A stretch of DNA of 64,000 nt from Chimonanthus salicifolius (Eukaryota > Streptophyta > Magnoliopsida > Laurales > Calycanthaceae). The notes under the pieces are model-generated. The model was not told the DNA's origin. It did not search any database and saw only the letters and a list, made by a program, of their open reading frames with translations. This document shows, one piece after another, positions 1 to 11,840 of this stretch (the first letter of the stretch is position 1; the number at the start of each line of letters is the position of its first letter). The stretch covers positions 33,846,170-33,910,169 of the forward strand of contig CM023533.1 in the NCBI GenBank assembly GCA_013350335.1, written 5' to 3'. A program made the position numbers and the translations under genes.

Positions 1-2
1 CA

Positions 3-113
3 GGAGATTATGGAAATATACTTTTCATCGCTCAACATTTGCAGTTTTCTGATGATCAGGTGATATTCTTCTTTCCTTGTAGTGTGAAGCATGACCCTTA
101 ATTATTGGAAGAG
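3..113 (+). other. Possible 3' coding end of an upstream gene (left edge)
   Basis: The frame starting at base 3 is open to a TAA at 111-113 and reads like protein for its first 19 codons (GDYGNILFIAQHLQFSDDQ). A plausible splice donor (CAG/GTGATA) follows at 58. It could be the last coding part of a plus-strand gene, or an exon ending at 57. I do not recognise the family, and the stretch is too short to exclude chance. Confidence 0.15.
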
Positions 114-585
114 TAAAACAATTTGAAATTATCAGAGCAGGAATGAGGCATTTTAAATTCTACAACTATTCTTCTTCTTGCTCGACTCCTGTGCTGGATA
201 GATTGTTGTTTTCGGAAAACTCCTTTTGCTGTCCAGTTAAATCAGAGCGATGTAGAGAAGATTTGTATGTCACTAGCGTGTGGATGATACGAGAAACATG
301 GATCAATATGTGCATGCCTGTGTTTTGCATTCCTTGACATGCCACATTACTTTGGATTCTCACTCCATCAGTTGCATGTTTTGCACCTATTTAAGAAGTA
401 TATTGGAAACTAATGTTGCAAATGTCACTGATGTATTTAATTATTGGGATATTTTACGAGAAATGTAGGACCAAGATATCTCCTTGTTGAGCATTTCTTT
501 TAATGGTGATCTCACAATATCTCTACAATAATTTGTTTTTACATATTTAGCAATTTTTTCACAATTTTTGCAAGTTACACATAAG

Positions 586-645
<60 letters not shown>

Positions 646-2275
646 GAAACTCTAGTATTTAAAAAAATGTTTGAAAGTTTTGGAGAGATTTTCGACAATG
701 TGATTTGTGAAAATGTTGGGAACAAGACAAGGTGCTTGGCAAAGAAGGCAGGCTTTGTTTAATGAGGGATTAGAGGGTGCAATTTGACTTTTAACATATT
801 GATACTGTACTATTATTAGAAGCATTGCATCCAAAGAAATTTGTGGTTTGATTTGTGTTTATTGTTGTCTTAGATGGAGCATTGGAGGAGAGAATTCCAA
901 AGGATAGAGGAAGAAGGAGATGAAGAGGGTTTCGAGGAACTCTAGCAAGAAGGTTAAGAATCCTGCTGCTGACTACTAAGAGGATCATTAGTATAACATA
1001 TGTTATACTGCAAATCTGATTCTTTCTTGTAATAACGATATTGTTGCCATTTTGTACACCCAATAGATGTTCATTATGTTCTTGACTTAAATTTAGGGGT
1101 GCAATTTGGGCAACTGTATTATGTTTAGAGTCAAATTTTAATTTGTCTATAATTCGACTCATATTTTGGCTTTCTCCAACCCGCCCAGTCCACTTTAAAT
1201 TAAAAACAGATCAAGCCTTTTGTGCTTAGACCAATCTATATTTAAACAGGTTGGGTTAGTCTATCCATATTTTTGGGTTGGGTCGTTTGGGTTGACCTTA
1301 ATCCAAGTTGCATCCCTACTTTTTTTTACCATACATCTGGCATCTTACGGCAAAATGGTTGTCATTTTCAATTTGTATGTTTGAATTTTTATGAAAATGA
1401 CAAGAATAAAGAGTGAAATCATTATAAAGAACAAAAAATTCATTAGAGAAAGGAATACTTGGGCCGGATGGCTTATTTTTGCTCGTGCATATACAACAAG
1501 CTTTTGTTGCTGGGAAGGCTTCAGAATGGAACCCTATTTATTACTTATTTGCTCTGTTTATATATGGAGGGATTGAAATGCTCGAACCATTTCAGCTATT
1601 GCAGAATAGAATTGAGAGATCACATTGCCAACGATGCCTTTGCCTACCACCAGGGAACTGCATTAAAACAATCATCGGAGATGGTGAACTAAGGTACAAA
1701 AAAACTGAAAACAGTCGTCTCATCGGTTGTGTAGGATGGGGATCAGCTAAAAATTAATGAAATTGGTCAAGTTTCAACTGATTCTAGAATAATTTGATAG
1801 GGTCGTCCACACTTGGCCGATTTTTAAAACCTTGATGTGAACAGACAACCATCGCATCACCATTGCTTTGGCCTCAAGGAAACATCTGGATTACAGGAGA
1901 ATATTTTTTTTCTCTCAAAACAAAACCAGAGATTTGCTCGATTTGTTCTAAATGAAAGCTGAAGGCTTGAAAAGAAACATATCCAAGACATTTTTCTGAC
2001 TTCAATGCTCCGCAGTCTGCACCTTCCGAACCTGGTAAATTGTTGACATGATACAGATACAAATATACAATAAAGCATGAGTAACAATAACTCCATCACC
2101 ATTTCGACTTCAAATGCAGAATTTGGATTCGGATAGTGTACTGCATAAGAATATATAAGAATCTGTTTCGAGCTTCAACGTCGAACTTAGATTTGCAGCG
2201 TGTAACACATCAAGAATTAATGTCTCCATTCCAGTTTGGACATTCTTGATTCGGTGAGTGGAACTTTGAAACAGT
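114..2275. other. Mostly non-coding stretch with one coding-like patch
   Basis: No gene is recognised here. An AT microsatellite lies at 587-642. Around 1440-1760 two overlapping plus frames are open. One ends with a peptide that looks like a real C-terminus (IANDAFAYHQGTALKQSSE, stop near 1692) and follows a TTGCAG acceptor-like site near 1603; the other frame is open to 1757. No start and no coherent exon chain could be assembled. It may be a gene remnant or the 3' exon of a gene lying to the left. The stretch 1175-1315 carries GGGTTGGGTC-type repeat text. Confidence 0.3.
587..642. repeat. (TA)n microsatellite
   Basis: About 28 uninterrupted TA dinucleotides. The Tyr-Ile-rich reading frames across it on both strands are artefacts of the repeat. 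Confidence 0.97.
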
Positions 2276-2635
2276 TGTATTTAACTCGTATCAAGGAATG
2301 CTAGCCTTGCCTTGAAACTCAGTATCCACATTTTTTCTGTTCCAACTTTCAGTGGCTGTTGATTCCTGGCATTCTGTGTACGATGGTACTGCACTGGGAC
2401 CTTTCCGTTCTGCATACCACGATTTGTTTCACAAATGGGATTTGTGATTGTGATGCATCAACATTCTCCATTGGAGCTCTGATTATGCTTCTGATATGCA
2501 AAACCATAGAATCTAGCTTGGACTGGGGGAGAGTGATCATAACAAACATTTGTGGCAATTGGGGTAGCACAGTAGGACCCGACAAACTGCTCATTCTATG
2601 AGTATTTCATCTTCTTATGTATTGATCTTTTCATT

Positions 2636-4346
2636 TTATGGGCTGTCACCAATATCTTTACAAGAGCAAACTCCTTTGGAGAAATGGTGAAAGCGGTTGC
2701 AATCCCTTACAACAATCTCACGATCAAACACTTCAGATATCATGTTAATTGCAACATGACAATCAATACATATCCTTAGGTTCTTAACAATATGAATGGG
2801 CGTCCCGGGCTTTGTTTTGATGAAACTAAAAGCAATGGCCAGCTTTTCACTATGTAGGGACAGAGACAACTCCTTTCCTTCCTCATCCAAGTCCAACAGG
2901 ACATCCCTAGTGTTTTCCACATAGCCTGCCAATTTTATCCTCTTCATTATCTCGTCCAACATCAGGTGTATCTCTCTGTTTCTCGGATGCGATTCATCAC
3001 CTGCAAGGAACTCATGTAGGACACCCTCCAACTCAACCAGACTGCATCCAGGAAGCTTCTTGATCCCCTTAGCATCCATAAGATCTCTCACATATCTAAC
3101 ATCATTCCACCTACCCATTTTTGCATAAACATTAGATAGTAGCACATAAGCCCCACTATTCATGGGTTCCAATTCAACAAGTTGTTTGATGGCAAATTCA
3201 CACATTTCAATATTGTCAGTGCATTCTAGACCCACTAAGAAGAGATCCCCATATAAGAACATCAGGCTTCATGGGCATGGATTTCATCACATCCCATGCC
3301 TTGTCTATAAGGCCTGCTCTCCCATAGAGATCCACCATGCAACCATAGTGCTGGATGGTTGAAGTAATACCAAATTCTTCAGTCATCCTCTCAAAATACT
3401 CCCTCCCTTCATTCACTAGACCCATATGGACACAAGCACACAATACACCCACAAAGGTGACATCATTAGGTCTCACCCCACAATCTTGCATCTGTGAGAA
3501 CAGATCGAGACACTCTTTGCCATGTCCGTGCATTGCAAGACCTGAAATCATGGCACTCCAAGCCATCACATCCTTATTTTGGCCCAATCCATTAAACACC
3601 CATCTTGCTCTTTCAATGCTCCCGCATTTTGCGTACATGTCTATCAATGAAGTGCCCAACACGACATCGACTTTTAAGCCACACCTATCAATATAAGCAT
3701 GGACCCATTTCCCATGCTCAAGTGCGCCTAGCCTCCCACAGGCTGAGAGAACACTCGACATTGTAAATTCATTGGGCTGAACCCCATCAATCTCAATCAA
3801 TTGCATATCCCTAAACAACTCAAGTGCCTGTTTATAATCACCACACTTCACATGCCCATCAATCATAGTACTCCAAGTGATTACATTTCTCTTGGGCACC
3901 TTTTCGAACAGCTTTCGAGCATTCTCCAGAGAACCCAATTTAACATGTGCAGAGATGATGGAATTCCATGAGGGCAGAGTTGGTTGGGGAGTTTCATCAA
4001 ACACTTGGAGGGCGGAGCTCAAATTGCCACATGAAGAATACATATTGATGAGAGATGTTTGAACAAAATCATTCGATGCAAGACCAACGCGAAGAATGTC
4101 GGCATGGATTTGTCCCCCAAGTTGGAGGTGAGATGGACAAGAGAAAGATTGGAGCAGGAAAGGGAAAGTGTAGAAATCGGGTCGAACACCTTGCAATCGC
4201 ATACGAAGGTAGATGCCGAGTGCAGAAACTGCACCAGAACCGGCATGGGCTCGAATGATGGTGTTCCAGACGAAAGAATCAGGGGTAGGATGGGAAAGAT
4301 TGAGAACTGGATGGGTGGAGGATATCAGCTTACTGCTTGCTCGCAT
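2636..4346 (-). pseudogene. PPR-DYW protein pseudogene (copy A of a tandem pair)
   Basis: Intronless relative of the gene at 7940-9640. It is readable from ATG 4344-4346 (an in-frame ATG also lies at 4430) through the PPR array to the peptide LIWGSLLSGSRMH, then a TGA at 3216-3218. Against copy B there is one extra base near 3218 (TTGTCAGTGCAT versus TTGTCGTGCAT), which shifts the frame. The remaining 190 or so codons, holding the E region and the DYW deaminase domain with its HSE and CIDCH motifs, are open in the shifted frame. A second lesion, loss of one base near 2653, replaces the terminal KDYW with KDIGDSP and moves the stop to 2636-2638. A translated product would keep about 376 residues of PPR motifs and lose the editing domain. 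Two indels without other stops indicate recent loss. A sequencing or assembly error at these two sites is the main alternative. Confidence 0.85.
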
Positions 4347-4865
4347 GGAAGTTCTCTTTTTTTCTTCTTCTCTCTCGGAAGATTTAACCCGATTGAAAGG
4401 ATTTTTGAAGGTTGGAAAATGTGTGTGCATACATAGGGTAGTGAATGGGTCGAACTCGGGTAGGATTTGGTAAGATCTGAATTTACATCTTAAATTATAT
4501 TGGATTTTTTAATTTACAAATAAATTTTTTAAATCTAAATCTACTTTAAACGTCAAATTTAGATTTAAAATTAAATATTTTCAAAACCTTATCAATATTC
4601 TCCTTACCTCCTCTATAGCAAGAAAGTCAAGAGTAATAAAAAAAGTCAAGTTTTCATATACAAAAAGTATCCAATTCTTATAAAATACCTAATTAGTAAC
4701 TATTCTAAAAATAAAAATAAAATCTTCATAAATGTATCTAAAAATTAGCAAAAGAAACTATAAAATAGAGAAAAAAAAATTAAGTGCATTTAGAGTTTTA
4801 CCAAACGCCCTTATTCTCATAGAGAGATGGTCTTAAAATTCTTTATCATTAAAAAAAAAAAAAAA

Positions 4866-4977
4866 GTGATAGATCAATTTGTTTAAACTTTTAGGATTAG
4901 ACTAAAGGTCTTAGGTTTGACTCCTCTCGAGGAGATTACTCTCACCTCCAATGTGGAGTGGAGATACTCATGTTATT
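4866..4977 (+). mobile_element. tRNA-derived SINE-like fragment (group C), unit A
   Basis: Has a box-B-like stretch (TCTTAGGTTTGACTCCTC) and a 3' body (CTCACCTCCAATGTGGAG, GATACTCATGTTATT) shared with the better preserved inverted copy at 61503-61668. It is repeated at 10165-10275 through the segmental duplication and ends in an A-rich tract. Confidence 0.55.
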
Positions 4978-5524
4978 AAAAAAAAAATAGTGATAACCAC
5001 CTTTAATTCAAATGGTGGAATCTACTTATTTTAGTTCAGACACTTTTGAGTTTTCAAATTTCAAATATCTATTTATATCCCTAAAATTAGAACATAAAAA
5101 GTGTAATTCAGTTTCCGGAACTGTAGATGAGAGTACTAGTTTGTCATATGTAGGGCTGGTCAAGGCTCAAGCCCGGCCCATTTTGAAGATATTAGACAAG
5201 CTTGGCCTAGTATACTATTCGGGGGACAGTCTGGACCAAAACATGAAGTTGTTTACAAAATGGGCCTGGGCTGGGTTTCATACTTCTAGTTGAAAAGCCT
5301 GCTAGGCTTTTATATGTAAATTTATTTAAATTGTTACATGCTTAACACACGTGCTTCTCATGAGTATAGCCCTAATTTACATGGCGTGTGCATATGCATG
5401 CGTCTATGTACATTTACGTGTGTGCAAGCGTTTGTATGTATGTACAGGCAAGGTAAGGACAGGAGAGAGAAATATATTGGCCGATATCTAATATGATGGA
5501 CATCAGCCAATATGATCGATATCT

Positions 5525-5950
5525 TATATTTCCGAGATTTTTACCGGACCGAAGGCTGAAAGCTTGAGGCTTCCTCAACCCGAAAGCAATAAGCCCAAAA
5601 GCCATAATATTCATAACTTTTTCTAATTTGGTCTGGATAAAAAAGATTGACATATTCAAAATATTGGACAAAATTTTGAAATTAGGAGTGTAGATATGAA
5701 GTATTATTAAATTTCAGGTCTTATCAAAATTTATCCAAATATCAAGTTTGGGCTCATTTTGGGCCGAAAAGGGCAAATTTTGGCCCATTTGGGTCAAATA
5801 TAAGATTGTAAAAGAAAAAAAAAAAAAAAACTGCGACAGCAAGTGGGCTGAAATGGCCATTATTTTGTCCAAAACTTTTTGGTCCATTAAAGGCCCAATA
5901 CTTTACTTTTTGACAACATTTAGAACTTCATATTTGTTATTTCTCATAAG
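5525..5950. repeat. Block present only in duplication unit A
   Basis: Unit B passes from GATATCTT straight to CAAGAATCAAATTATA (about 10805-10825), whereas unit A has about 430 extra bases between the matching points. The block is rich in GGCCCATTTGGG-like text and adjoins ATCGGCC-type repeat sequence. It may be an insertion in A or a deletion in B. Confidence 0.7.
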
Positions 5951-6535
5951 TTTCACGAATCAAATTATAGACTAAGTGTAGCTCAACTCAACTCAAATTT
6001 GTGGACCCCAAGTGAGACCTTTGTGTTACTGCTTGTTCTATCTACACCTGCTGCATTGCCTCTAATTTTATTATGATTAGTTTCACACTAATGATTACAT
6101 TCAAATTGAACTTCTTTATAACGCCGATTTTTAATCTAAAATTCAAACATATAATCACATTATTGTTGATATATGAAAAGTAATTTGTGCTTAATTATTT
6201 TTCATAGAACTTGATTTTTCACAATTTCTTTCTTCCTCTCTCGATCTTATAAGAGCAGTTCTCATGAGAAGTTTACAAGAACTTTGGTATATGGAGTCGA
6301 AGTTAGATCTAATGAATTCAATTGTCCCATCATACCCACCTCCCCCTTGAGTTGCACTCATATCTAATTTGGCTTTTAAAGTCAATTGATTTAACCTAAT
6401 AAATTGCCATCATTAAATTAATATAAAAGTTTAAGGGCCTTAAAAAATTAGCTTCTGAATCCATTCTCCCCTCACAGTCACCTACCTCACATTAATTGTA
6501 CATGTGCCCAATTTGACACTAATATGACTTTTAAG

Positions 6536-7130
6536 CCTGCACCCTAGTCCCACCGTCTCAACCTCTGCACTTGAGTTCCATGTCTCCCAAGGTCTCTTAG
6601 CGTTATGGGTGAAACTCGGATCGGATTTTGATCCGACCCGCATGACTTGAGAAATCATGCGGGTCGGGTCGGGTCGGGTTGAGAAGACAAAAACCCATAT
6701 TAAATTTGAGTTGGGACGGGTTGGGAAATTTACAAATTAACCCAACCCGACCCGGCTAAAATTAGACTAAAATGGGTTCAGAATGCGGATCGGGTCAGAA
6801 TTCGGATTGAGTCAGGTTAGAATTCGAGTCGGACAAGGTCGAGAATTTCACGTCAATAATTCGGGTCAGGTTCTATAAATATTAGCTCAGGTCAAGTTGG
6901 ATTTTAAAAAACCCGATCCGACCCGACCCGATTGTAGCCCTACTCATCGGGCATCTCCACACATCATTCTTGGCCTCCATCCACTACTTCCCATTGTGTG
7001 TACCAAGTGTTTTGACGAGAGAAGAGACCTTAGAGAGAAGCACGAAGAGAGACTGAGAAGAAAGAAAAATGAAAGAAAATGGAGAGATCAAAACTGACAA
7101 TTATGGATGCATAAGAAAGATTTTAGTGAC
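6536..7130. repeat. Block present only in unit A, containing a GGGTCGGGT-rich repeat
   Basis: Unit B has about 35 bp here where A has about 595. The core, 6606-6945, is a member of a dispersed family made of alternating GGGTCGGGTT and AACCCGACCC motifs. Other members are at 15391-15735, 30065-30480 and, inverted, 50885-51130. Both strands resemble each other locally, so the element has strong fold-back potential. Confidence 0.7.
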
Positions 7131-7939
7131 TATGTTAAAAGAGTTACCCAAGCCATCTTGACTCAAATCCAATTCTATCTATTTATAAAACAAGTCGATC
7201 TAATCTGTCAAGTCGATCAATCTAGTAGAATCTTAATCCAACTCGCCTTATACCCAAACTTAATCTTTTATAAAATAGGTTGACCCAGCCAGACGATCTT
7301 AAATAGGCTGATCTAATTTATTTATGACTTGATCAAATCTAAATAATCCTAAATGGGTTAATTCCGGTTAGAGTTCAAGATACCTTTTCATTAAATGTGT
7401 TGACCTGACTCTAATACTCAACAAAAGACAAATGGGTGGTCCATTTATTTAATAGAAGATTCAATTCAATATCTACCCATTTCAATTTATTTATTAAATG
7501 AATTAATTTATCTTTTCTCAACCTATCTATCAATTAAATTTTCCTTGTGCGTGTTAGTGGCAGAATTTTTGTATTTAACTCGTTTCAAGGAATGCTAGCC
7601 TCGGCTTGAAACTCAGTATCCAAATTTTTTCTGTTCCAACTTTCAGTGGCTGTTGATTCCTGGGATTCTGTGTACGATGGTACTGCACTGGGACCTTTCC
7701 GTTCTGCATACCACGATTTGTTTCACAAATGGGGTTTGTGATTGTGATGCGTCAACATTCTCCATTGGAGCTCTGATTATGCTTCTGATATGCAAAACCA
7801 TAGAATCTAGCTTGGACTGGGGGAGAGTGATCATAATAAACATTTGTGGCAATTGGGGTAGCAGAGTAGGACCCGACAAACTGCTCATTCTATGAGTATT
7901 TCATCTGCTTATGTATTGATCTTTTCATTTTATGGGCTG

Positions 7940-9640
7940 TCACCAATAATCTTTACAAGAGCAAACTCCTTTGGAGAAATGGTGAAAGCGGTTGCAATCC
8001 CTTACAACAATCTCACGATCAAACACTTCAGATATCATTTTAATTGCAACATGACAATCAATACATATCCTCAGGTTCTTAACAATATGAATGGGTGTCC
8101 CGGGCTTTGTTTTGATGAAACTAAATGCAATGGCCAGCTTTTCACTATGCAGGGACAGAGACAACTCCTTTCCTTCCTCATCCAAGTCCAACAGGACATC
8201 CCTAGTGTTTTCCACATGGCCTGCCAATTTTATCCTCTTCATTATCTCGTCCAACATCAGGTGTATCTCTCTGTTTTCTGGATGCAATTCATCACCTGCA
8301 AGGAACTCATGTAGGACACCCTCCAACTCAACCAGACTGCATCCAGGAAGCTTCTTGATCCCCTTAGCATCCATAAGATCTCTCACATATACAACATCAT
8401 TCCACCTACCCATTTTTGCATAAACGTTAGATAGTAGCACATAAGCCCCACTATTCATGGGTTCCAATTCAACAAGTTGTTTGATGGCAAATTCACACAT
8501 TTCAATATTGTCGTGCATTCTAGACCCACTAAGAAGAGATCCCCATATAAGAACATCAGGCTTCATGGGCATGGATTTCATCACATCCCATGCCTTGTCT
8601 ATAAGGCCTGCTCTCCCATAGAGATCCACCATGCAACCATAATGCTGGATGATTGAAGTAATACCAAATTCTTCAGTCATCCTCTCAAAATACTCCCTCC
8701 CTTCATTCACTAGACCCATATGGACACAAGCACACAATACACCCACAAAGGTGACATCATTAGGTCTCACCCCACAATCTTGCATCTGTGAGAACAGATC
8801 GAGACACTCTTCGCCATGTCCGTGCATTGCAAGACCTGAAATCATGGCACTCCAAGCCATCACATCCTTATTTTGGCCCAATCCATTAAACACCCATCTT
8901 GCTCTTTCAATGCTCCCGCATTTTGCGTACATGTCTATCAATGAAGTGCCCAACACGACATCAACTTTTAAGCCACACCTATCAATATAAGCATGGACCC
9001 ATTTCCCATGCTCAAGTGCGCCTAGCCTCCCACAGGCTGAGAGAACACTCGACATTGTAAATTCATTGGGCTGAACCCCATCAATCTCAATCAATTGCAT
9101 ATCCCTAAACAACTCAAGTGCCTGTTTATAATCACCACACTTCACATGCCCATCAATCATAATACTCCAAGTGATTACATTTCTCTTGGGCACCTTTTCG
9201 AACACCTTTCGAGCATTCTCCAGAGAACCCAATTTAACATGTGCAGAGATGATGGAATTCCATGAGGGCAGAGTTGGTTGGGGAGTTTCATCAAACACTT
9301 GGAGGGCGGAGCTTAAATTGCCACATGAAGAATACATATTGATGAGAGATGTTTGAACAAAATCATTTGATGCAAGACCAACGCGAAGAATGTCGGCATG
9401 GATTTGTCCCCCAAGTTGGAGGTGAGATGGACAAGAGAAAGATTGGAGCAGGAAAGGGAAAGTGTAGAAATCGGGTCGAACACCTTGCAATCGCATACGA
9501 AGGTACATGGCAAGTGCAGAAACTGCATCAGAACCGGCATGGGCTCGAATGATGGTGTTCCAGACGAAAGAATCAGGGGTAGGATGGGAAAGATTGAGAA
9601 CTGGATGGGTGGAGGATATCAGCTTACTGCTTGCTCGCAT
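7940..9640 (-). CDS. Pentatricopeptide repeat protein, PLS-DYW class (At3g62890-like)
   Basis: Intronless 566-codon gene. The family binds organellar RNA with one PPR motif per base and, through the DYW domain, deaminates C to U in chloroplast or mitochondrial transcripts. Visible features are a run of PPR motifs from about residue 15 to 370 (NMYSSCGNLSSALQVFDE, DMYAKCGSIERARWVF, VDLYGRAGLIDKAWDVM), an E region, a PG box (KKLPGCSLVELEG), then the DYW domain with the zinc/catalytic signature HSE at about 498-500 and CIDCH at about 526-530, ending exactly in KDYW. Length and sequence recall Arabidopsis At3g62890 (PCMP-H82); that is from memory. The ATG at 9638-9640 is chosen because the homologous frame upstream is broken by a changed poly-T tract. 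No clear organelle targeting peptide was identified. Its neighbour at 2636-4346 is a broken duplicate. Confidence 0.93.
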   Translation of the reverse strand: MRASSKLISSTHPVLNLSHPTPDSFVWNTIIRAHAGSDAVSALAMYLRMRLQGVRPDFYTFPFLLQSFSCPSHLQLGGQIHADILRVGLASNDFVQTSLINMYSSCGNLSSALQVFDETPQPTLPSWNSIISAHVKLGSLENARKVFEKVPKRNVITWSIMIDGHVKCGDYKQALELFRDMQLIEIDGVQPNEFTMSSVLSACGRLGALEHGKWVHAYIDRCGLKVDVVLGTSLIDMYAKCGSIERARWVFNGLGQNKDVMAWSAMISGLAMHGHGEECLDLFSQMQDCGVRPNDVTFVGVLCACVHMGLVNEGREYFERMTEEFGITSIIQHYGCMVDLYGRAGLIDKAWDVMKSMPMKPDVLIWGSLLSGSRMHDNIEMCEFAIKQLVELEPMNSGAYVLLSNVYAKMGRWNDVVYVRDLMDAKGIKKLPGCSLVELEGVLHEFLAGDELHPENREIHLMLDEIMKRIKLAGHVENTRDVLLDLDEEGKELSLSLHSEKLAIAFSFIKTKPGTPIHIVKNLRICIDCHVAIKMISEVFDREIVVRDCNRFHHFSKGVCSCKDYW

Positions 9641-10164
9641 GGAAGTTCTCTGTTTTTTTTTCTTCTTCTCTCTCGGAAGATTTAAACCGATTGAAAGGAT
9701 TTTTGAAGGTTGGAAAATGTATGTGCATACATAGGGTAGTGAATGGGTCGAACTCGGGTAGGATTTGGGTAAGATCTGAATTTACATCTTAAATTATATT
9801 GGATTTTTTAATTTACAAATAAATTTTTTAAATCTAAATCTACTTTAAAACGTCAAATTTAGATTTAAAATTAAATATTTTCAAAATCATATCAATATTC
9901 TCCTTACCTCCTCTATAGCAAGAAAGTCAAGAGTAATAAAAAAAGTCAAGTTTTCATATACAAAAGTATCCAATTCTTATAAAATACCTAATTAGTAACT
10001 ATTCTAAAAAATTTAAAAAAAAATCTTCATAAATGTATCTAAAAATTAGCAAAAGAAACTATAAAATAGAAAAAAAAAAATTAAGTGCATCCAGAGTTTT
10101 ACCAAACGCCCTTATTCTCATAGAGAGATGAAGGTCTTAAAATTCTTTATCATAAAAAAAAAAA

Positions 10165-10275
10165 GTGATAGATCAATTTGTTTAAACTTTTAGGATTAGA
10201 CTAAAGATCTTAGGTTTGACTCCTCTCGAGGAGATTACTCTCACCTCCAATGTGGAGTGGAGATATTCATATTAT
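10165..10275 (+). mobile_element. tRNA-derived SINE-like fragment (group C), unit B
   Basis: Duplicate of the element at 4866-4977, with the same box-B-like stretch and 3' body, so the insertion predates the segmental duplication. Confidence 0.55.
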
Positions 10276-11840
10276 TAAAAAAAAAAATAGTAATAACCAC
10301 CTTTAATTCAAATGGTGGAATCGACTTATTTTAGCTCAGACACTTTTGAGTTTTCAAATTTCAAATATCTATTTATATCCCTAAAATTAGAACATAAAAA
10401 GTGTAATTCAATTTCCGGAACTGTAGACGAGAGTACTAGTTTGTCATATGTAGGGCTGGTCAAGGCTTAAGCCCGGCCCATTTTGAAGAGATTAGACAAG
10501 ATTGGCCCAGTATACTATTCGGGGGACAGTCTGGACCAAAACATGAAGTTGTTTACAAAATGGGCCTGGGCCTGGGCCTGGACCGGGTTCACACTTCTAG
10601 TCGAAAGCCTGCTAGGCTTTTATATATCGATTTATTTAAATTGTTACGTGCTTAACACACGTGCTTCTCATGAACCCCTTATATACGAGGAGTGTGCATG
10701 TGCATGTGGCTATGTACATTTAGATGTGGTGCAAGCGCGCCTATGTATGTACAGACAACGTTAAGAGAGAGATATCCGCCGATGTCCAATATGATTATGA
10801 GTTGATATCTTCAAGAATCAAATTATAAACAAAGTGTATCTCAACTCAACTCAACTCAAATTTGAAGACCCCAAGTGAGACCTTTGTGTTACTGTTTCTT
10901 CTATCTACACATGCTGCATGCCCCTAATTTTATCATGATTAGTTTCACACTAATGATTACATTAAAATTGAACTTCTTTATCAACGTCGATTTTTAGTCT
11001 AAAATCCAAACATATAATCACAATTGTTGATCTATGAAAAGTAATTTGTGCGTCTTTAATTCTTTCACAATTTCTTTCTTACTCTCTTGATCTTTTAAAA
11101 GCAGTTCTTCTCATGAGAAGTTGACAAGAACTTTGGTATGTGACGCTCACGCTAAACTTAATGAATTCAATTGTCCCATTGTACCCATCTTGTACTCGTA
11201 CTTAATTTGACTTTTAAGTCAATTGATCTAACTTAATAAATTTCCATCATTAAATTAATATAAAAATTTAAGGGCCTTAACAAATTAGCTTCTGAATCTA
11301 TTCTCCCCTCACAATCACCTACCTCACATGAATTGTACATGTGTTCAGTTTGACACCAATGTGATTTTTAAATGTGCATAACCCACTTAATGAATTTGTT
11401 AAAAGAGTTATCCAAGCCATCTTGAATCAAATCCAATTCTATCTATTTATAAAATAAGTCGATCTAATATGTAAACTCTCTCAATTTAATAAAAACTTAA
11501 TCCAACTCAAGTTATACCAAACTTGATCTTTTATAAAATAGGTTGCCCTAGACAGACGATCTTAAATAGGCTGATCTAATTTATTTGTGACTTGACCAAA
11601 TCTAAATAATCCTAAATGGGTTAATTCCGGTTTAGAGTTCAAGATACCTGTTCCTTAAATGTGTTGACCTCACTCTAATACTCAACATAAGATAAATGGG
11701 TGGTCCATTTATTTAATAGAAGATTCAATTCAATATCTACCCATTTCAATTTATTTATTACATGAATTAATTTAACTTTTCTCAACCTTTCTTATCTATC
11801 AATTAAATTTTCCTTGTGTGTATTAGTGGCAGAATTTTTT

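Larger units (their letters stand above)
2276..7569. repeat. Tandem segmental duplication, unit A
   Basis: This unit of about 5.3 kb matches 7570-11840. Homology begins at GTATTTAACTCG near 2276 and ends at GTGGCAGAATTTTT near 7569, where unit B starts at once. It contains the PPR pseudogene, its 3' flank and more than 2 kb of its 5' flank. Compared with B it has two extra blocks (about 5525-5950 and 6536-7130). The PPR part is nearly identical between units, while the flanks show more indels. Confidence 0.93.
7570..11840. repeat. Tandem segmental duplication, unit B
   Basis: Direct, head-to-tail copy of 2276-7569, about 4.3 kb long. Similarity ends near 11840 after GTGGCAGAATTTTT, the same sequence that closes unit A at 7569; what follows is single-copy. 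It holds the intact PPR-DYW gene. Confidence 0.93.

Noticed and set aside
58..80. Short intron at 58-80 between coding-like bases
   Set aside because: Twenty-three bases is below the minimum for a plant intron.
441..762. Open frames through the TA repeat with Tyr-Ile runs
   Set aside because: They exist only because (TA)n has no stop in those frames.
2349..2601. An 80-81 codon open frame on both strands, conserved at 7643-7895
   Set aside because: It lies in the 3' flank of the PPR genes and is conserved only because the segment was duplicated; no motif, start context or family match.
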